Source of the DNA: Candidatus Poribacteria bacterium
GTDB taxonomy: Bacteria > Poribacteria > WGA-4E > WGA-3G
Reading direction: 5' to 3'
Length of the DNA: 64,000 nt
NCBI GenBank assembly: GCA_022821495.1
Contig: JAJEDN010000054.1
Span: 30,917 to 94,916 of the forward strand
Shown here: one piece after another, positions 49,907-59,163 of the stretch
Position numbering within the stretch: the stretch's first letter is position 1
Layout: each line of letters starts with the position of its first letter
Notes under the pieces: generated by a model
What the model was told of the DNA's origin: nothing
Databases searched by the model: none
The model's input: the letters and a program-made list of their open reading frames with translations, nothing else
Made by a program: the position numbers and the translations under genes

Positions 49907-52900
49907 CTATTCTTGAGCAAGTAGACTTTCAACTGTCTGTCTCGCCACTTCCATCTTAGGGTAGCGAATCTCCCGATAGCCACGGACTTCCTCTACACAT
50001 TCCAAGGCACGGAGATGTTTCTCGTACATCTCCACATCCGTTGGAGCAAAAGTGTCAATCACACGGGTAATATACCACTCTCGGAATGCCCTTTCTCTGG
50101 CATGCCATTTCGAGAGCAACCGCCTGAGAAACTTCATCCGCTTCATTAGGTTTAATTGCCAGTTACGCGTGTCAATATCCGTTTCCAAGTCAAATCCCAT
50201 AACAGTGAAATGGGGTCGATTAAGATGGACATATTTAATTCTATCGCCGTTTTTCGTATCAACGTGATATAATTCCTTGTCACGTTCCAATTTTTCCGTA
50301 CTCGTCAACAGGTGGGCAACGTAGACTTCGTCCTTAATCAGCATCACTTTATGAAGGTATCTGATAGCGGCTTTCGTGGCACGATACTCGTATACTTCTG
50401 AATCATGCGCGTGAATCTGTTTCACCTTCTCAGCGTATATCTGGGCGTAGTTAAGATCCTCAAATTGGACAAGATCGTAGATGTAAAGTGCCAGCAATCG
50501 GTGAATGCCGTCTGAACCGACATCCAGCGTCTCCACCGTACTTTCGACGAGTGTTACATATCTCTGTGCTAAACGCTTTCCACCGCGCTTTCTCTCCAAT
50601 ATCTGACGTTTCGCAGAGAGCATCTCGGCGTAGTCTCCTTGATCCGGAACTTCATTTTCTATTTGTTGAGAGTCAAGTGCAAGTCGGCGCCCAACGTTGA
50701 ACGCTTTCATGTTCGTATCCAAATCGGCATGGGGCACCATCTGCTTCAGTGCCAATTGGAGCGGTTCCAGTTCGAGAGGTATCAATTGACGTTGGAAGGC
50801 AGTACCAAGCAGCATCATGTTTGCATACAATTTATTCCCAAACAACTGCTCAGAGACCGCAAACAGATCAACACCGAAATACGTATCGGCGTTTGTATGT
50901 GTCTGAAGCGACGCTTCAAGCGTGTTGGACTCAAAATTGTCTTTGCCAATGAGAGTGGATATCGTTTCAGTCTTTGCGGTATTCACCACAGCGGTCGTAC
51001 GCGCAGGTGATGCAATACGGAAGAGCGATTTTGCTGTAATACCCCGTACCGCTTCCAAGATGTCAAGTCCTAATAGTAGATCCGCCTTGCCATACGGGAT
51101 CATCGGGGAAGCGTGAACACCGGGCTGCGTGTAGGCAATATGTGTATAGACGCCACCGTTGCGAATCGCCAACCCCTTCCTATCACAAAAACTGACATCG
51201 TAGCCTTGAAGATATCCACCAACGACAAGCACCTTGGAAATAGTTCCAATTCCCATACCGCCGACACCGGCAGCATACATGTTCCAGTCTCGTTCAAACG
51301 TCAACAAAGGCGGTGGTGGTAGAGGCTCATCACTCAAGAGGTCTTGGTAACCAGACGCTACTGTTTGCTCTCGTGGTGGACGCTTGCGTGTGACAATAAC
51401 CTCCTCAAACGCTGGGCAAGCGTATTTAATCCGCGCACAGGCACCATCAGAGACGCAATTTGATTGGTCAATAGCGATTTTCTCACCATAATCGGTACCA
51501 ACAATTTTTAAACCAGGACATCCCGTAACTGTGGTGCATTCCCGACAAAATTCGCAGACTTCAGGTGTGATATTGATATGTTTTTCATATTTCAAGAAAC
51601 CGTCTCTGGTCACAGTTTTACGTTGCTCGCGGCGGAGGCGACGTTGATAAGTAATGGCACATTCCTTATCAGCAATGACAATTTTGACCCCGGGTTTAAG
51701 AATCGTTTTTTCGAGGTATTTTTTGTAGTTGACACGATCTTCTGGATTGGTACGAACAATTTCTATGTCAGAATCGCCAGCAAGACCTTGGGCAACTTGC
51801 TCAATATCCTGAGCAAATGTCGGATTACCGAGAAGGTCAAGTTCACCAGCAGGAGTAGGCTGATGGCCCGTCATTGCCGTGGTCTGGTTGTCTAAAATGA
51901 TATAGGCGATATCTTGGTTGTTTTTGATTGAATCCGAAATCGCTGACATACCGCCGTGAAAAAAGGTTGAATCCCCCATAAAAACAATCTGCTTATTGTC
52001 AATAAACGGATCAATCCCTGCGCCTGAACCGCCGCCTAACGCCATCGCGGAAAGGTTGTGCATCAGACGCGGAAACGGCTCATATTTGAGCATCGAATAG
52101 CAACCGATATCTCCATGAAAGACGAGATCCACCGGTCCTGAACTGTGGTGCTTCTCCATGTAATCAGCATCCATAAATTGCTGTGTGATCTCAAGGAGGA
52201 CACTCGAAGAGTCGCGGTGCGGGCAGCCTGGACAAAAGGTCGGCGTACGTTGCGGGATGTCAATCTGTTGCTCAAAGACCTCTTCTTGAAGTGCTTCTTC
52301 ACGCGCAAAGTGTTCCAAATCAATAAAAGTATCAGCAGTACCAAGGCGGTGTCTAAGAAGAGGGATCAACTTTTGAATAAGAATAGATGCATCTAAACCA
52401 GAAGCTGCTGGAATTCCAACAAGACCATCAGGGAATTGTTTCCCCCACACATTTACATATGCTTTAATATCTCCATTCTGATACGCATCGGTGAGCAGTG
52501 CTTTAATTTCATTTTCTAATAGCGGACGTTTCTCCTCAACGACGTAGATTTCGTCAACCTGTTCAGCAAACTCTCTAATAATGTCCGCATCAATCGGATG
52601 GGTCATACCGAGTTTGAGAATCGGGATATCGCCGTGTAGGTTCAATTCCCCGAGGGCGTGGAGGAGGCAACTGTATGCTAAACCGGCGCTGATAAATCCG
52701 AGCCGGTGCCGCTTTTTACGTGAGGTCCCGTTCATAAACTGAATCTTATTGAGCCCGAGATCTCTTGCAGTCTTAAGCGCAGTCGGAAGCCTTTTTCGCA
52801 ACGTTTCTGTCTCGATTTGGGCAGTATGCGGCGGTAGGACAACCCGCTTATCGGCATCAATCAGTTGCGTATCCAAGTTAACGCTTTTCAAACCTGTAAT

Positions 52901-53479
52901 GTCAGGATAAATATTCGGTTGGAGCTCAACATTACCACCGCCACTCGCCTGATTTTCAGTCGTTAGGTAGCAAACATAGAGGTCCGCAGCAGCAGAAATC
53001 TGGAAAGCGGTGTCAACCCAGTCCTTGAGCTCCTGAAATGTGCTCGGTTCAATAAGCGGCGTGTAGACATGCCGCGCCAAAAATCGGGAATCAGCAGGCA
53101 CCTGCGTACTGTGAGACCAAGTATCATCACCTATAACAACGACAGCACCACCCGTCGTCCCTGCAAGGTTACTAATCGCCAACGCATCAGAGGCTACATG
53201 CAAGCCAACACTTTTCATGAACGCAACCGCGCGGACATCCGCCATTTGTGAACCATTCAGGCGTGCGATACTTAACGCTTCATTGTTCGCTATCTGCGCG
53301 ACGATACCGTTGTTCTTTAACAACTCAGCATTACGTTGGATTACGTCAAATACTTCGGCAAGCGGAGAACCCGGATACCCTGTGAGAAGGCTGACACCAC
53401 TCTCTAAGGCACCTTTGACTAATAATTCACACCCCGTATAGACATGCGTTCCGCTGGCTTGTGTAAACCTGTCGTCCAT
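49907..53479 (-). CDS. indolepyruvate ferredoxin oxidoreductase, single-chain form
   Basis: 1190 residues; alpha, ferredoxin and gamma parts are fused, as in the long proteobacterial type. Domains in order: pyrimidine domain 'GVSLLTGYPGSPLAEVFDVIQ', transketolase C-like region, thiamine diphosphate domain 'FCPGCPHRDSSSVLLEI' with 'HGDIGCYSMLKYEPFPRLMHNLSAMALGGGSGAG', Fe-S region 'EVCEFCRECTTVTGCPGLKI' and 'NCVSDGACARIKYACPAF', and the gamma domain 'AAGVGGMGIGTISKVLVVGGYLQGYDV'. It oxidatively decarboxylates arylpyruvates to acyl-CoA with ferredoxin as electron acceptor. The ATG is preceded by two copies of the dispersed repeat, the nearer of which supplies AAGGGAA. Confidence 0.92.
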   Translation of the reverse strand: MDDRFTQASGTHVYTGCELLVKGALESGVSLLTGYPGSPLAEVFDVIQRNAELLKNNGIVAQIANNEALSIARLNGSQMADVRAVAFMKSVGLHVASDALAISNLAGTTGGAVVVIGDDTWSHSTQVPADSRFLARHVYTPLIEPSTFQELKDWVDTAFQISAAADLYVCYLTTENQASGGGNVELQPNIYPDITGLKSVNLDTQLIDADKRVVLPPHTAQIETETLRKRLPTALKTARDLGLNKIQFMNGTSRKKRHRLGFISAGLAYSCLLHALGELNLHGDIPILKLGMTHPIDADIIREFAEQVDEIYVVEEKRPLLENEIKALLTDAYQNGDIKAYVNVWGKQFPDGLVGIPAASGLDASILIQKLIPLLRHRLGTADTFIDLEHFAREEALQEEVFEQQIDIPQRTPTFCPGCPHRDSSSVLLEITQQFMDADYMEKHHSSGPVDLVFHGDIGCYSMLKYEPFPRLMHNLSAMALGGGSGAGIDPFIDNKQIVFMGDSTFFHGGMSAISDSIKNNQDIAYIILDNQTTAMTGHQPTPAGELDLLGNPTFAQDIEQVAQGLAGDSDIEIVRTNPEDRVNYKKYLEKTILKPGVKIVIADKECAITYQRRLRREQRKTVTRDGFLKYEKHINITPEVCEFCRECTTVTGCPGLKIVGTDYGEKIAIDQSNCVSDGACARIKYACPAFEEVIVTRKRPPREQTVASGYQDLLSDEPLPPPPLLTFERDWNMYAAGVGGMGIGTISKVLVVGGYLQGYDVSFCDRKGLAIRNGGVYTHIAYTQPGVHASPMIPYGKADLLLGLDILEAVRGITAKSLFRIASPARTTAVVNTAKTETISTLIGKDNFESNTLEASLQTHTNADTYFGVDLFAVSEQLFGNKLYANMMLLGTAFQRQLIPLELEPLQLALKQMVPHADLDTNMKAFNVGRRLALDSQQIENEVPDQGDYAEMLSAKRQILERKRGGKRLAQRYVTLVESTVETLDVGSDGIHRLLALYIYDLVQFEDLNYAQIYAEKVKQIHAHDSEVYEYRATKAAIRYLHKVMLIKDEVYVAHLLTSTEKLERDKELYHVDTKNGDRIKYVHLNRPHFTVMGFDLETDIDTRNWQLNLMKRMKFLRRLLSKWHARERAFREWYITRVIDTFAPTDVEMYEKHLRALECVEEVRGYREIRYPKMEVARQTVESLLAQE

Positions 53480-53792
53480 ATTTTTAACTTCCCTTGCGGT
53501 CCGTTTTTTTATATTTCCTTGCGGCTCGGTGAGGTGAGTCGGTGCTTTGGAGTTTCATTTCGTAGACCCATCCTCCATTACATTACGGACTACGTTTTTG
53601 TTTTTTAGAACTTACACGAAGCGCGATAAATTGCGCGACTACGAACGAAACTGCTTTGAAAAAATGCGTCTGTTTCCAAGGGACATCTGTTTGTAGTAAG
53701 GCGATTCATCGTCTATCCGCGTAAACGCTATTTTCATCAGAAACCCGATTTGGACATCGGACAAATCGGAGCAGAAACCCAATATTTAAAAA
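53480..53792 (-). repeat. composite dispersed repeat region upstream of the oxidoreductase
   Basis: 313 bp without a gene. Read on the minus strand it carries two tandem modules: CACCGAGCCGCAAGG + A/T run, then GACCGCAAGGGAAGTTAAAA directly before the ATG. Further out are the 34-nt block at 53561-53594 (inverse of 20734-20767) and GAAGCGCGATAAATTGCGCG (near 53617). The remaining ~110 bp before recN shows nothing recognisable. Confidence 0.65.
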
Positions 53793-55511
53793 CTATTCTT
53801 CTGACAATAACTCTCGCGCATGTGCAAGCCCTATTTTGCTTTCTTTCCCACCGTGCATTCGGGCGATTTCATTAACCTGTTCTTCTGATGTTAAAGGTTT
53901 CGCTGTAATCAAGGTACGTTCACCAACCACCTTTTTTTCTACCCGAAAATGCTTGTCAGCAAAACGGGCAATCTGAGGGAGATGCGTAATACAAATGACT
54001 TGTGAAAAGGCTGACAACTCTTTCAATTTTTTACCAACGACATCCGCAACTTTACCACCGATACCGCTGTCAATCTCATCGAAAAGCAGTGTCGGAACCT
54101 CGTCAACTTGAACCAACACGGTCTTTAAAGCAAGCATGATACGTGAAATTTCGCCACCCGACGCAATTCTGACAATTGGGCGCGCTTCAGAACCAACATT
54201 CGGAGCAATTAAAAATTCAACATCGTCCATGCCATCGGAACGGAATGCATAAGACTTACCATCTATTTGAAACGGACCACCTTCGTCTGGTATATGTTGC
54301 ACGGATGCCTGAAACTCCGCTTTATCCATGCCGAGCGTGCGTAGTTCCTTCTCAATTCGCTCCGACAGATGCTTAGCAACATGTATCCGTTTCGCAGAGA
54401 GCGTAGTGCACAAGCGTTGCGCTTCTTGGATCGTTTTCTGGATCTCCACCTCAAGCGACTCCTGTTTTTCTGAGCCGAGTTGTAACGTCTCCAATTTCTG
54501 TTCCGCGTCAGCGTAGTAGGTTAATATTTCGGAAATAGAGTTACCATAACGCCGCTTCAATTTTGAAATCAACGCCAACCGATCAGTAACCTCGTCCAAC
54601 CGCATTGAGTTGGACTCTACCGTTTCCGCGTAGTAGCGGACCTGGGAGGCAATATCCTCCAATTCGTAGAGCGATGATTCCAACCGCTCTCGTAATTCCG
54701 AAAGACTATCATCCAGTTCAGACAACTTTGTAAGTTCCTTCGCCGCACTCTTTAAACGTTCAAAAGGACTGCCAAAACCACCAGTCCCAGACCCGTCGTC
54801 ATCCAGTTGCCGATATACAAGGGTCGCCGACTCACGCAAGGCTTCTGCATTCTTGAGTAGGTGAGCTTCATCTGCCAGTTTTTCGTCTTCACCTTCCTCT
54901 AAATTCGCCGCAGTAAGTTCTTTAATTTCAAATTCAAGGAGCTCTTTTTCGCGTTCTGATGCCGCCAAAGTATCCGCGAGGGATGCTGCCTCCCGTTGTA
55001 AGGCTCGTAATTGCGTATATACCGTACCAATCTGTTGCCGCGCTTCACTGTTTCCACCAAAATCATCTAAAAGCTTGAGGTGGGTTTCAGTCCGAAACAA
55101 TGACTGATGTTCATGTTGACCGTGGATATCGACAAGCAAGGTGCCAAGTTCTTGCAATTGCTTTAAATTCACCAAACGCCCATTAATATGGCATCGGCTT
55201 CTACCATTTGCCCTAATTTGCCTTGAAAGAATGGTCACATCGAATGCGTCCAACACATCACTGAAAGCAAAGTCAGTATGCCACATTGGATGCGCCTCGT
55301 CAGGTGCGACACTTGCTTCCACCTTTGCAAAATCGGCACCTTCCCGCACAATATCGGCGGCGGATCTTTCGCCTAACACCAATCCAATCGATTTGAGGAT
55401 AACCGATTTACCAGCACCTGTCTCACCGGTAAAAATATTCAATCCGGGTGCGAGTTCGAGTTCGAGTTCGTCTATGAGAGCAACGTTGCGGATAGAGAGT
55501 GTTTCTATCAT
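53793..55511 (-). CDS. recN: DNA repair protein RecN
   Basis: 572 residues, normal length. An SMC-like ATPase with Walker A 'IFTGETGAGKSVILKSIGLVLGERS', a central coiled coil, the signature 'ARPIVRIASGGEISRIMLALKTVL', Walker B 'LLFDEIDSGIGGKVADVVGKKL' and 'QVICITHLPQIARFADKHF'. 'ETLSIRNVALIDELELELAPGLN' is the typical RecN start. It acts at double-strand breaks, bringing DNA ends together for recombination. It lies 106 bp downstream of nadK on the same strand, a conserved bacterial neighbourhood (nadK-recN). Confidence 0.95.
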   Translation of the reverse strand: MIETLSIRNVALIDELELELAPGLNIFTGETGAGKSVILKSIGLVLGERSAADIVREGADFAKVEASVAPDEAHPMWHTDFAFSDVLDAFDVTILSRQIRANGRSRCHINGRLVNLKQLQELGTLLVDIHGQHEHQSLFRTETHLKLLDDFGGNSEARQQIGTVYTQLRALQREAASLADTLAASEREKELLEFEIKELTAANLEEGEDEKLADEAHLLKNAEALRESATLVYRQLDDDGSGTGGFGSPFERLKSAAKELTKLSELDDSLSELRERLESSLYELEDIASQVRYYAETVESNSMRLDEVTDRLALISKLKRRYGNSISEILTYYADAEQKLETLQLGSEKQESLEVEIQKTIQEAQRLCTTLSAKRIHVAKHLSERIEKELRTLGMDKAEFQASVQHIPDEGGPFQIDGKSYAFRSDGMDDVEFLIAPNVGSEARPIVRIASGGEISRIMLALKTVLVQVDEVPTLLFDEIDSGIGGKVADVVGKKLKELSAFSQVICITHLPQIARFADKHFRVEKKVVGERTLITAKPLTSEEQVNEIARMHGGKESKIGLAHARELLSEE

Positions 55512-55617
55512 TTTTTTACTATAGAGGTTCTGCTCAGTTTTCTCCGTTGTCGAAAACCGGTTTCAGCCAAGAAATGATTTTCCTGTTCTTCACAGATTCA
55601 ATCTTGACTTAAGTGCA

Positions 55618-56496
55618 TTATGTCCGCTTGATTCTTTCACCCAACATTAGTTTCTCACGCAAAGCTCTGTAGTAACTATGGTGTTGTGAACGGATCAGCT
55701 GAATTGTCCGTTCTGCTTTCTCCACTTTTATGACCGCACCTGCAGTAAGGCTGTGTGTCTCGCGCTGCCCATCTACAAAGACATCAACACTTTGATACGC
55801 TGCGCGCATCTTGACGGTGATCTCCGCATCACCATCAGCAATGAACGGACGGACCGTCAAACTATGCGGCGCAATAGGCGTTAGTAAAATCGCCTCTAAT
55901 TGTGGTGCGACAATAGTGCCAGCACAAGAGAGAGAATATCCGGTTGAACCGCTTGGCGTTGCGATTATCAATCCGTCGGCGTTATACGGAATAAAGAGTT
56001 CGCCATCAATATAAGCATCTAATTCAATCAGGCGCGTATAGTGCCGAATCACAACATCGTTGAGCGCGAAAGCTCGAAAAGGCTGCGGAAACCCTTCCCT
56101 ATCTACGACAACCTCTAACATCATCCGATGCTCTATCCGATAGTCGCCCGCCAAGGTCGCCTTCAACGTTGGATAGAGTTCATCAAGTGAGGCATCCGTT
56201 AAAAACCCAAGCGTCCCAATATTAATCGCCAAGATAGGCACATTCTCAATCTGTGGTGTATGGGCTGCGCTGAGGAGTGTCCCATCTCCACCAAGAACAA
56301 GAATAATATCTGCTTGATCCACCATCTCCGTTTTGGAAATACCAGTTTTAGAACGTCCCAATTCAACTGCCTGTCCCTCTGGTAGAAGTGGAACAAGTCC
56401 TCGCCCCTCTAACCACGCAGACACACCTTCGACAATTCCTGTCGCGTTCGCTTTGGTAGTATTGACAAAAAAACCGATATTTTTTATTTCTTTCAT
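55618..56496 (-). CDS. nadK: NAD kinase
   Basis: 292 residues. 'IILVLGGDGTLLSAAH' is the GGDGT nucleotide site, 'ILAINIGTLGFLTDA' follows, and the C-terminal beta domain holds 'DGLIIATPSGSTGYSLSCAGTIVAPQLEAILLTPIAPHSLTVRP'. The start 'KNIGFFVNTTKANATGIVEGVSAWLEGRG' is the usual N-terminal Rossmann strand. It phosphorylates NAD to NADP in the cytoplasm. It sits between DUF368 and recN in the same direction. Confidence 0.95.
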   Translation of the reverse strand: MKEIKNIGFFVNTTKANATGIVEGVSAWLEGRGLVPLLPEGQAVELGRSKTGISKTEMVDQADIILVLGGDGTLLSAAHTPQIENVPILAINIGTLGFLTDASLDELYPTLKATLAGDYRIEHRMMLEVVVDREGFPQPFRAFALNDVVIRHYTRLIELDAYIDGELFIPYNADGLIIATPSGSTGYSLSCAGTIVAPQLEAILLTPIAPHSLTVRPFIADGDAEITVKMRAAYQSVDVFVDGQRETHSLTAGAVIKVEKAERTIQLIRSQHHSYYRALREKLMLGERIKRT

Positions 56497-56542
56497 TTCG
56501 TCATACGAAAGATGTTATCTGTGGATTCGTTCCTGCTGCTCT

Positions 56543-57571
56543 CTAATTCTCCAAACGCGTGAATAAAATAATGACACTGCCGCCGATGAGAAAAGCACCG
56601 AGAGTGATGAACAAATTCACATCAAGTTGCGGTAAAATGTGAGCAGTATCTATCCGTTCCCCATCAACCATTGAAAACTCACGAAATGGCCATAACCCGT
56701 AAAGTGAACCCACCATCAACCCAATGAGAAAAGCGATCGTCAGATTACGGTAGCGTTCCAACAGATAGTTAAGCAACCGTGTGAAGGCAAGAAGACCAAA
56801 CAGACATCCAAGTGCAGCGAAACCGAGTCTCAATAAACTCCCTAACATTGATTCGGTTAAAGCACCCTTAAGCAATCCGGGGACACCCTCTATCAAGGTA
56901 TTTATTGCCGTTAAGAGCGGGAAATAGACCCCCAATGCGAGCATCAGGAACGAACCACTGATGCCCGGTAGAATCATCGCCGAAATCGCTAACGCACCGC
57001 TTCCAAAAAAGAGTCCGAGTTCCCAATACGTCGGAAATCCAGTTGTGCCGCCAGAACTGTCACCCAGTATTGTCTCATTGCTGGCTTTATAAGTAACCCG
57101 TTCTAACTGCTTTTCACCCATACCCACGGAGAGGCTTAATATCAGCGCAACAGCGATCAGCAGCATTACCGATTCTTTCCAACCGAACCCCTTTAGCATT
57201 CGCAGCGGTATGAAAATAGATACCAAGATTAACCCACTAAAGAAGCCGTAAGTCGCATCGTGGTGATTGTTCAGCAGATAGACAATTAACTTTGACGTAA
57301 GCAATAAGGCAGCGATCGCGCCAATTCCCAACAGTGCAAGAAAACCGAAGTCAATACGGCGAAGTTCATCTCCTGCTTCAGCAAAGGCATGCTTTTTTAA
57401 CCGGACGGTCCCAATTAATTTTTTCACCGTTGAAAACCCAATACGCCGTAATGCGCCGATGAGCCGTTCATAAATGCCTAAAACGAGGGCAAGGGTCCCA
57501 CCACTCATACCGGGGATAATATTAGCAATGCCTATTAGAAAACCGTTAGCAAAGAGCCGGAGTGAATTCAT
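56543..57571 (-). CDS. DUF368 membrane protein (undecaprenyl phosphate translocase family)
   Basis: 342 residues with about nine hydrophobic segments. The diagnostic start 'FANGFLIGIANIIPGMSGGTLALVLGIYERLI' and its second inverted copy 'SAMILPGISGSFLMLALGVYFPLL' define DUF368; both carry the (I/L)PG-(M/I)SG motif. This family, with DedA proteins, has been reported to recycle undecaprenyl phosphate across the inner membrane. That fits the other lipid-carrier genes of the window (uppS, the O-antigen ligase-like protein, GT2). It is 46 bp upstream of nadK. Motif-based family call is firm; transport direction is from published family work, not from this sequence. Confidence 0.9.
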   Translation of the reverse strand: MNSLRLFANGFLIGIANIIPGMSGGTLALVLGIYERLIGALRRIGFSTVKKLIGTVRLKKHAFAEAGDELRRIDFGFLALLGIGAIAALLLTSKLIVYLLNNHHDATYGFFSGLILVSIFIPLRMLKGFGWKESVMLLIAVALILSLSVGMGEKQLERVTYKASNETILGDSSGGTTGFPTYWELGLFFGSGALAISAMILPGISGSFLMLALGVYFPLLTAINTLIEGVPGLLKGALTESMLGSLLRLGFAALGCLFGLLAFTRLLNYLLERYRNLTIAFLIGLMVGSLYGLWPFREFSMVDGERIDTAHILPQLDVNLFITLGAFLIGGSVIILFTRLEN

Positions 57572-57659
57572 GTATTAGTTGTCAGGTGTCAGAAGGAATG
57601 GCTGTCAGCCGTCAGCAAGAGCACTTCTTTGCTGAAAGCCGATAGCCAACTGCTATTCT

Positions 57660-58322
57660 TCATAGACTACGAAGCAATAATCTCGTAAACAGCCACATCT
57701 CCCGAAGCGGTTTAATATGACTGACTTCATCGCTGTAACGCGTCTGAATCGGTAAACTCTCAATACGGAACCCAAGCCGCCCTGCCTTTATCAGCAGTTC
57801 AGATTCCGTCTCATAACGCTCTGTTTCCAAACGAACCTGTCGCAAAACATCTGCCTGAATGAGTCGATACCCGGATTGAAAATCCGGCACCGATTGCCTA
57901 CACAATTTGGAGCCGACATAAGAAATTAAACGGTTATTGACCCATCGATGAAACGGCATCGATGTTCGCGAGTTTTCTGTTGTTCTTGCTCCGATGAGTA
58001 TATCCGGATGCGTGTTGTCAAAATGTGCCAAAAAGCGAGGTATATCTGCGGCATTATGCTGCCCATCACTGTCCATCGTGAAAACTAATTCATATCCATT
58101 TTCAATTGCATAAGCGAAGCCTTTTTTTAAGGCGTTGCCTTTACCGCAATTTGTGACATTTTCCAGACAAACCACACCACATGCAGAAGCAATCTCTGCT
58201 GTCTCATCCGATGAGCCGTCGTCAATGACAACAACCTCACTGATGAATTCAGATGTTTCCTGAATTATCTGTCCAATCGTTTTAGATTCATTGTAAGCCG
58301 GTAGCAGCAGGCAGATTTTCAT
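57660..58322 (-). CDS. family 2 glycosyltransferase (dolichyl-phosphate mannosyltransferase-like)
   Basis: 220 residues from the ATG at 58322; a TTG at 58343 lies upstream of the expected transcription start and is rejected. GT-A fold: 'ICLLLPAYNESKTIGQII', 'EVVVIDDGSSDETAEIA', 'NCGKGNALKKGFAYAIENGYELVFTMDSDGQHNAADI' with the metal-binding D-S-D, and 'VPDFQSGYRLIQADVL'. It has no C-terminal membrane helices, so it is soluble or peripherally bound. It probably moves a sugar from an NDP-sugar to polyprenyl phosphate. The promoter places the mRNA start a few bases before the ATG. Confidence 0.88.
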   Translation of the reverse strand: MKICLLLPAYNESKTIGQIIQETSEFISEVVVIDDGSSDETAEIASACGVVCLENVTNCGKGNALKKGFAYAIENGYELVFTMDSDGQHNAADIPRFLAHFDNTHPDILIGARTTENSRTSMPFHRWVNNRLISYVGSKLCRQSVPDFQSGYRLIQADVLRQVRLETERYETESELLIKAGRLGFRIESLPIQTRYSDEVSHIKPLREMWLFTRLLLRSL

Positions 58323-58334
58323 AGTTTTGAATAA

Positions 58335-58363
58335 ATTATACAATAAAAACGATTTTCTGTCAA
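58335..58363 (-). promoter_or_regulatory. consensus promoter of the GT2 gene, near-leaderless
   Basis: On the minus strand TTGACA (58363-58358), 17-bp spacer, TATAAT (58340-58335). The ATG at 58322 is 12 bp after the -10 box, giving a leader of about 6 nt and no Shine-Dalgarno. Confidence 0.8.
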
Positions 58364-58455
58364 ACGCTTATCGCTTATTATAGGAATATCAACGAATTTA
58401 GGGTAAGTTGCAGTAGCGAAAAATATAGTCAAATCTATACATTGATACTTTTTCC

Positions 58456-58484
58456 TTGACAAAACTTTGATAAAATGCTATAAT
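58456..58484 (+). promoter_or_regulatory. consensus promoter of the IS607 recombinase, leaderless
   Basis: TTGACA (58456-58461), 17-bp spacer, TATAAT (58479-58484). The ATG at 58492 is 7 bp beyond, where transcription should begin, so the message is predicted to be leaderless. Confidence 0.8.
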
Positions 58485-58491
58485 AGTTAGT

Positions 58492-59163
58492 ATGAATGAT
58501 AGATTAGTGAAGATTGGCGAAGCTGCTAAGATACTCGGTGTTAATCCACAAACGCTTCGGCGTTGGGAAGACGATGGTGTTATCAGACCATTCAAGAGAA
58601 CACCCAAAGGCACTCGCCTTTATAGCCTCGAAGAGTTATTAGGTGCTAAGGATTTATCCTATCCCACGATTGCTTACGCCAGAGTCTCAAGCAACGACCA
58701 AAAGGAGGATTTAGAACGTCAGCATGCCATCCTTGAAGCATTTTGTAATAAAAATGGTTGGCAAACTGAAATCATAAAAGACCTTGGCAGTGGCATGAAC
58801 TCTAACACAAAAGGACTCCTACGCCTCCTTGAACTCATTGTGCATGGTCAGATGTCCCGGTTAGTCCTGACACACAAAGATAGACTTTTGAGATTTGGAG
58901 CAGACTTGATATTCCGTATCTGCGAACTCAAAGGTATCGAGATCGTCATTATCAACAAAGGTGAGCAACCGTCTTTTGAAGATGAACTCACTTCTGACGT
59001 AATGGAAATCATGACTGTTTTCTGTGCGAAACTCTATGGCAGACGTTCTCAGAAGTCAAAGCAACTCGCAGAAGAAATAGAGAAGATCGTATCAGAAGAA
59101 AGACCACAACTGGAGTTAGATTTTGGAATGCCGAAGTCAACAGATACAACTGAATCCGAATAA
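58492..59163 (+). CDS. tnpA: IS607 family serine recombinase (transposase A)
   Basis: 223 residues. A MerR-like helix-turn-helix ('VKIGEAAKILGVNPQTLRRWEDDGVI') precedes the serine-recombinase catalytic domain, the order that defines IS607. The nucleophile is S66 in 'IAYARVSSNDQKEDLERQ', with the Arg-rich helix 'HKDRLLRFGADLI' and 'EIVIINKGE' of the family. The C-terminal part ('MTVFCAKLYGRRSQKSKQLAEEI') is complete. It moves the element by serine recombination with a circular intermediate. It overlaps tnpB by 41 bp, as is usual. Confidence 0.93.
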   Translation: MNDRLVKIGEAAKILGVNPQTLRRWEDDGVIRPFKRTPKGTRLYSLEELLGAKDLSYPTIAYARVSSNDQKEDLERQHAILEAFCNKNGWQTEIIKDLGSGMNSNTKGLLRLLELIVHGQMSRLVLTHKDRLLRFGADLIFRICELKGIEIVIINKGEQPSFEDELTSDVMEIMTVFCAKLYGRRSQKSKQLAEEIEKIVSEERPQLELDFGMPKSTDTTESE

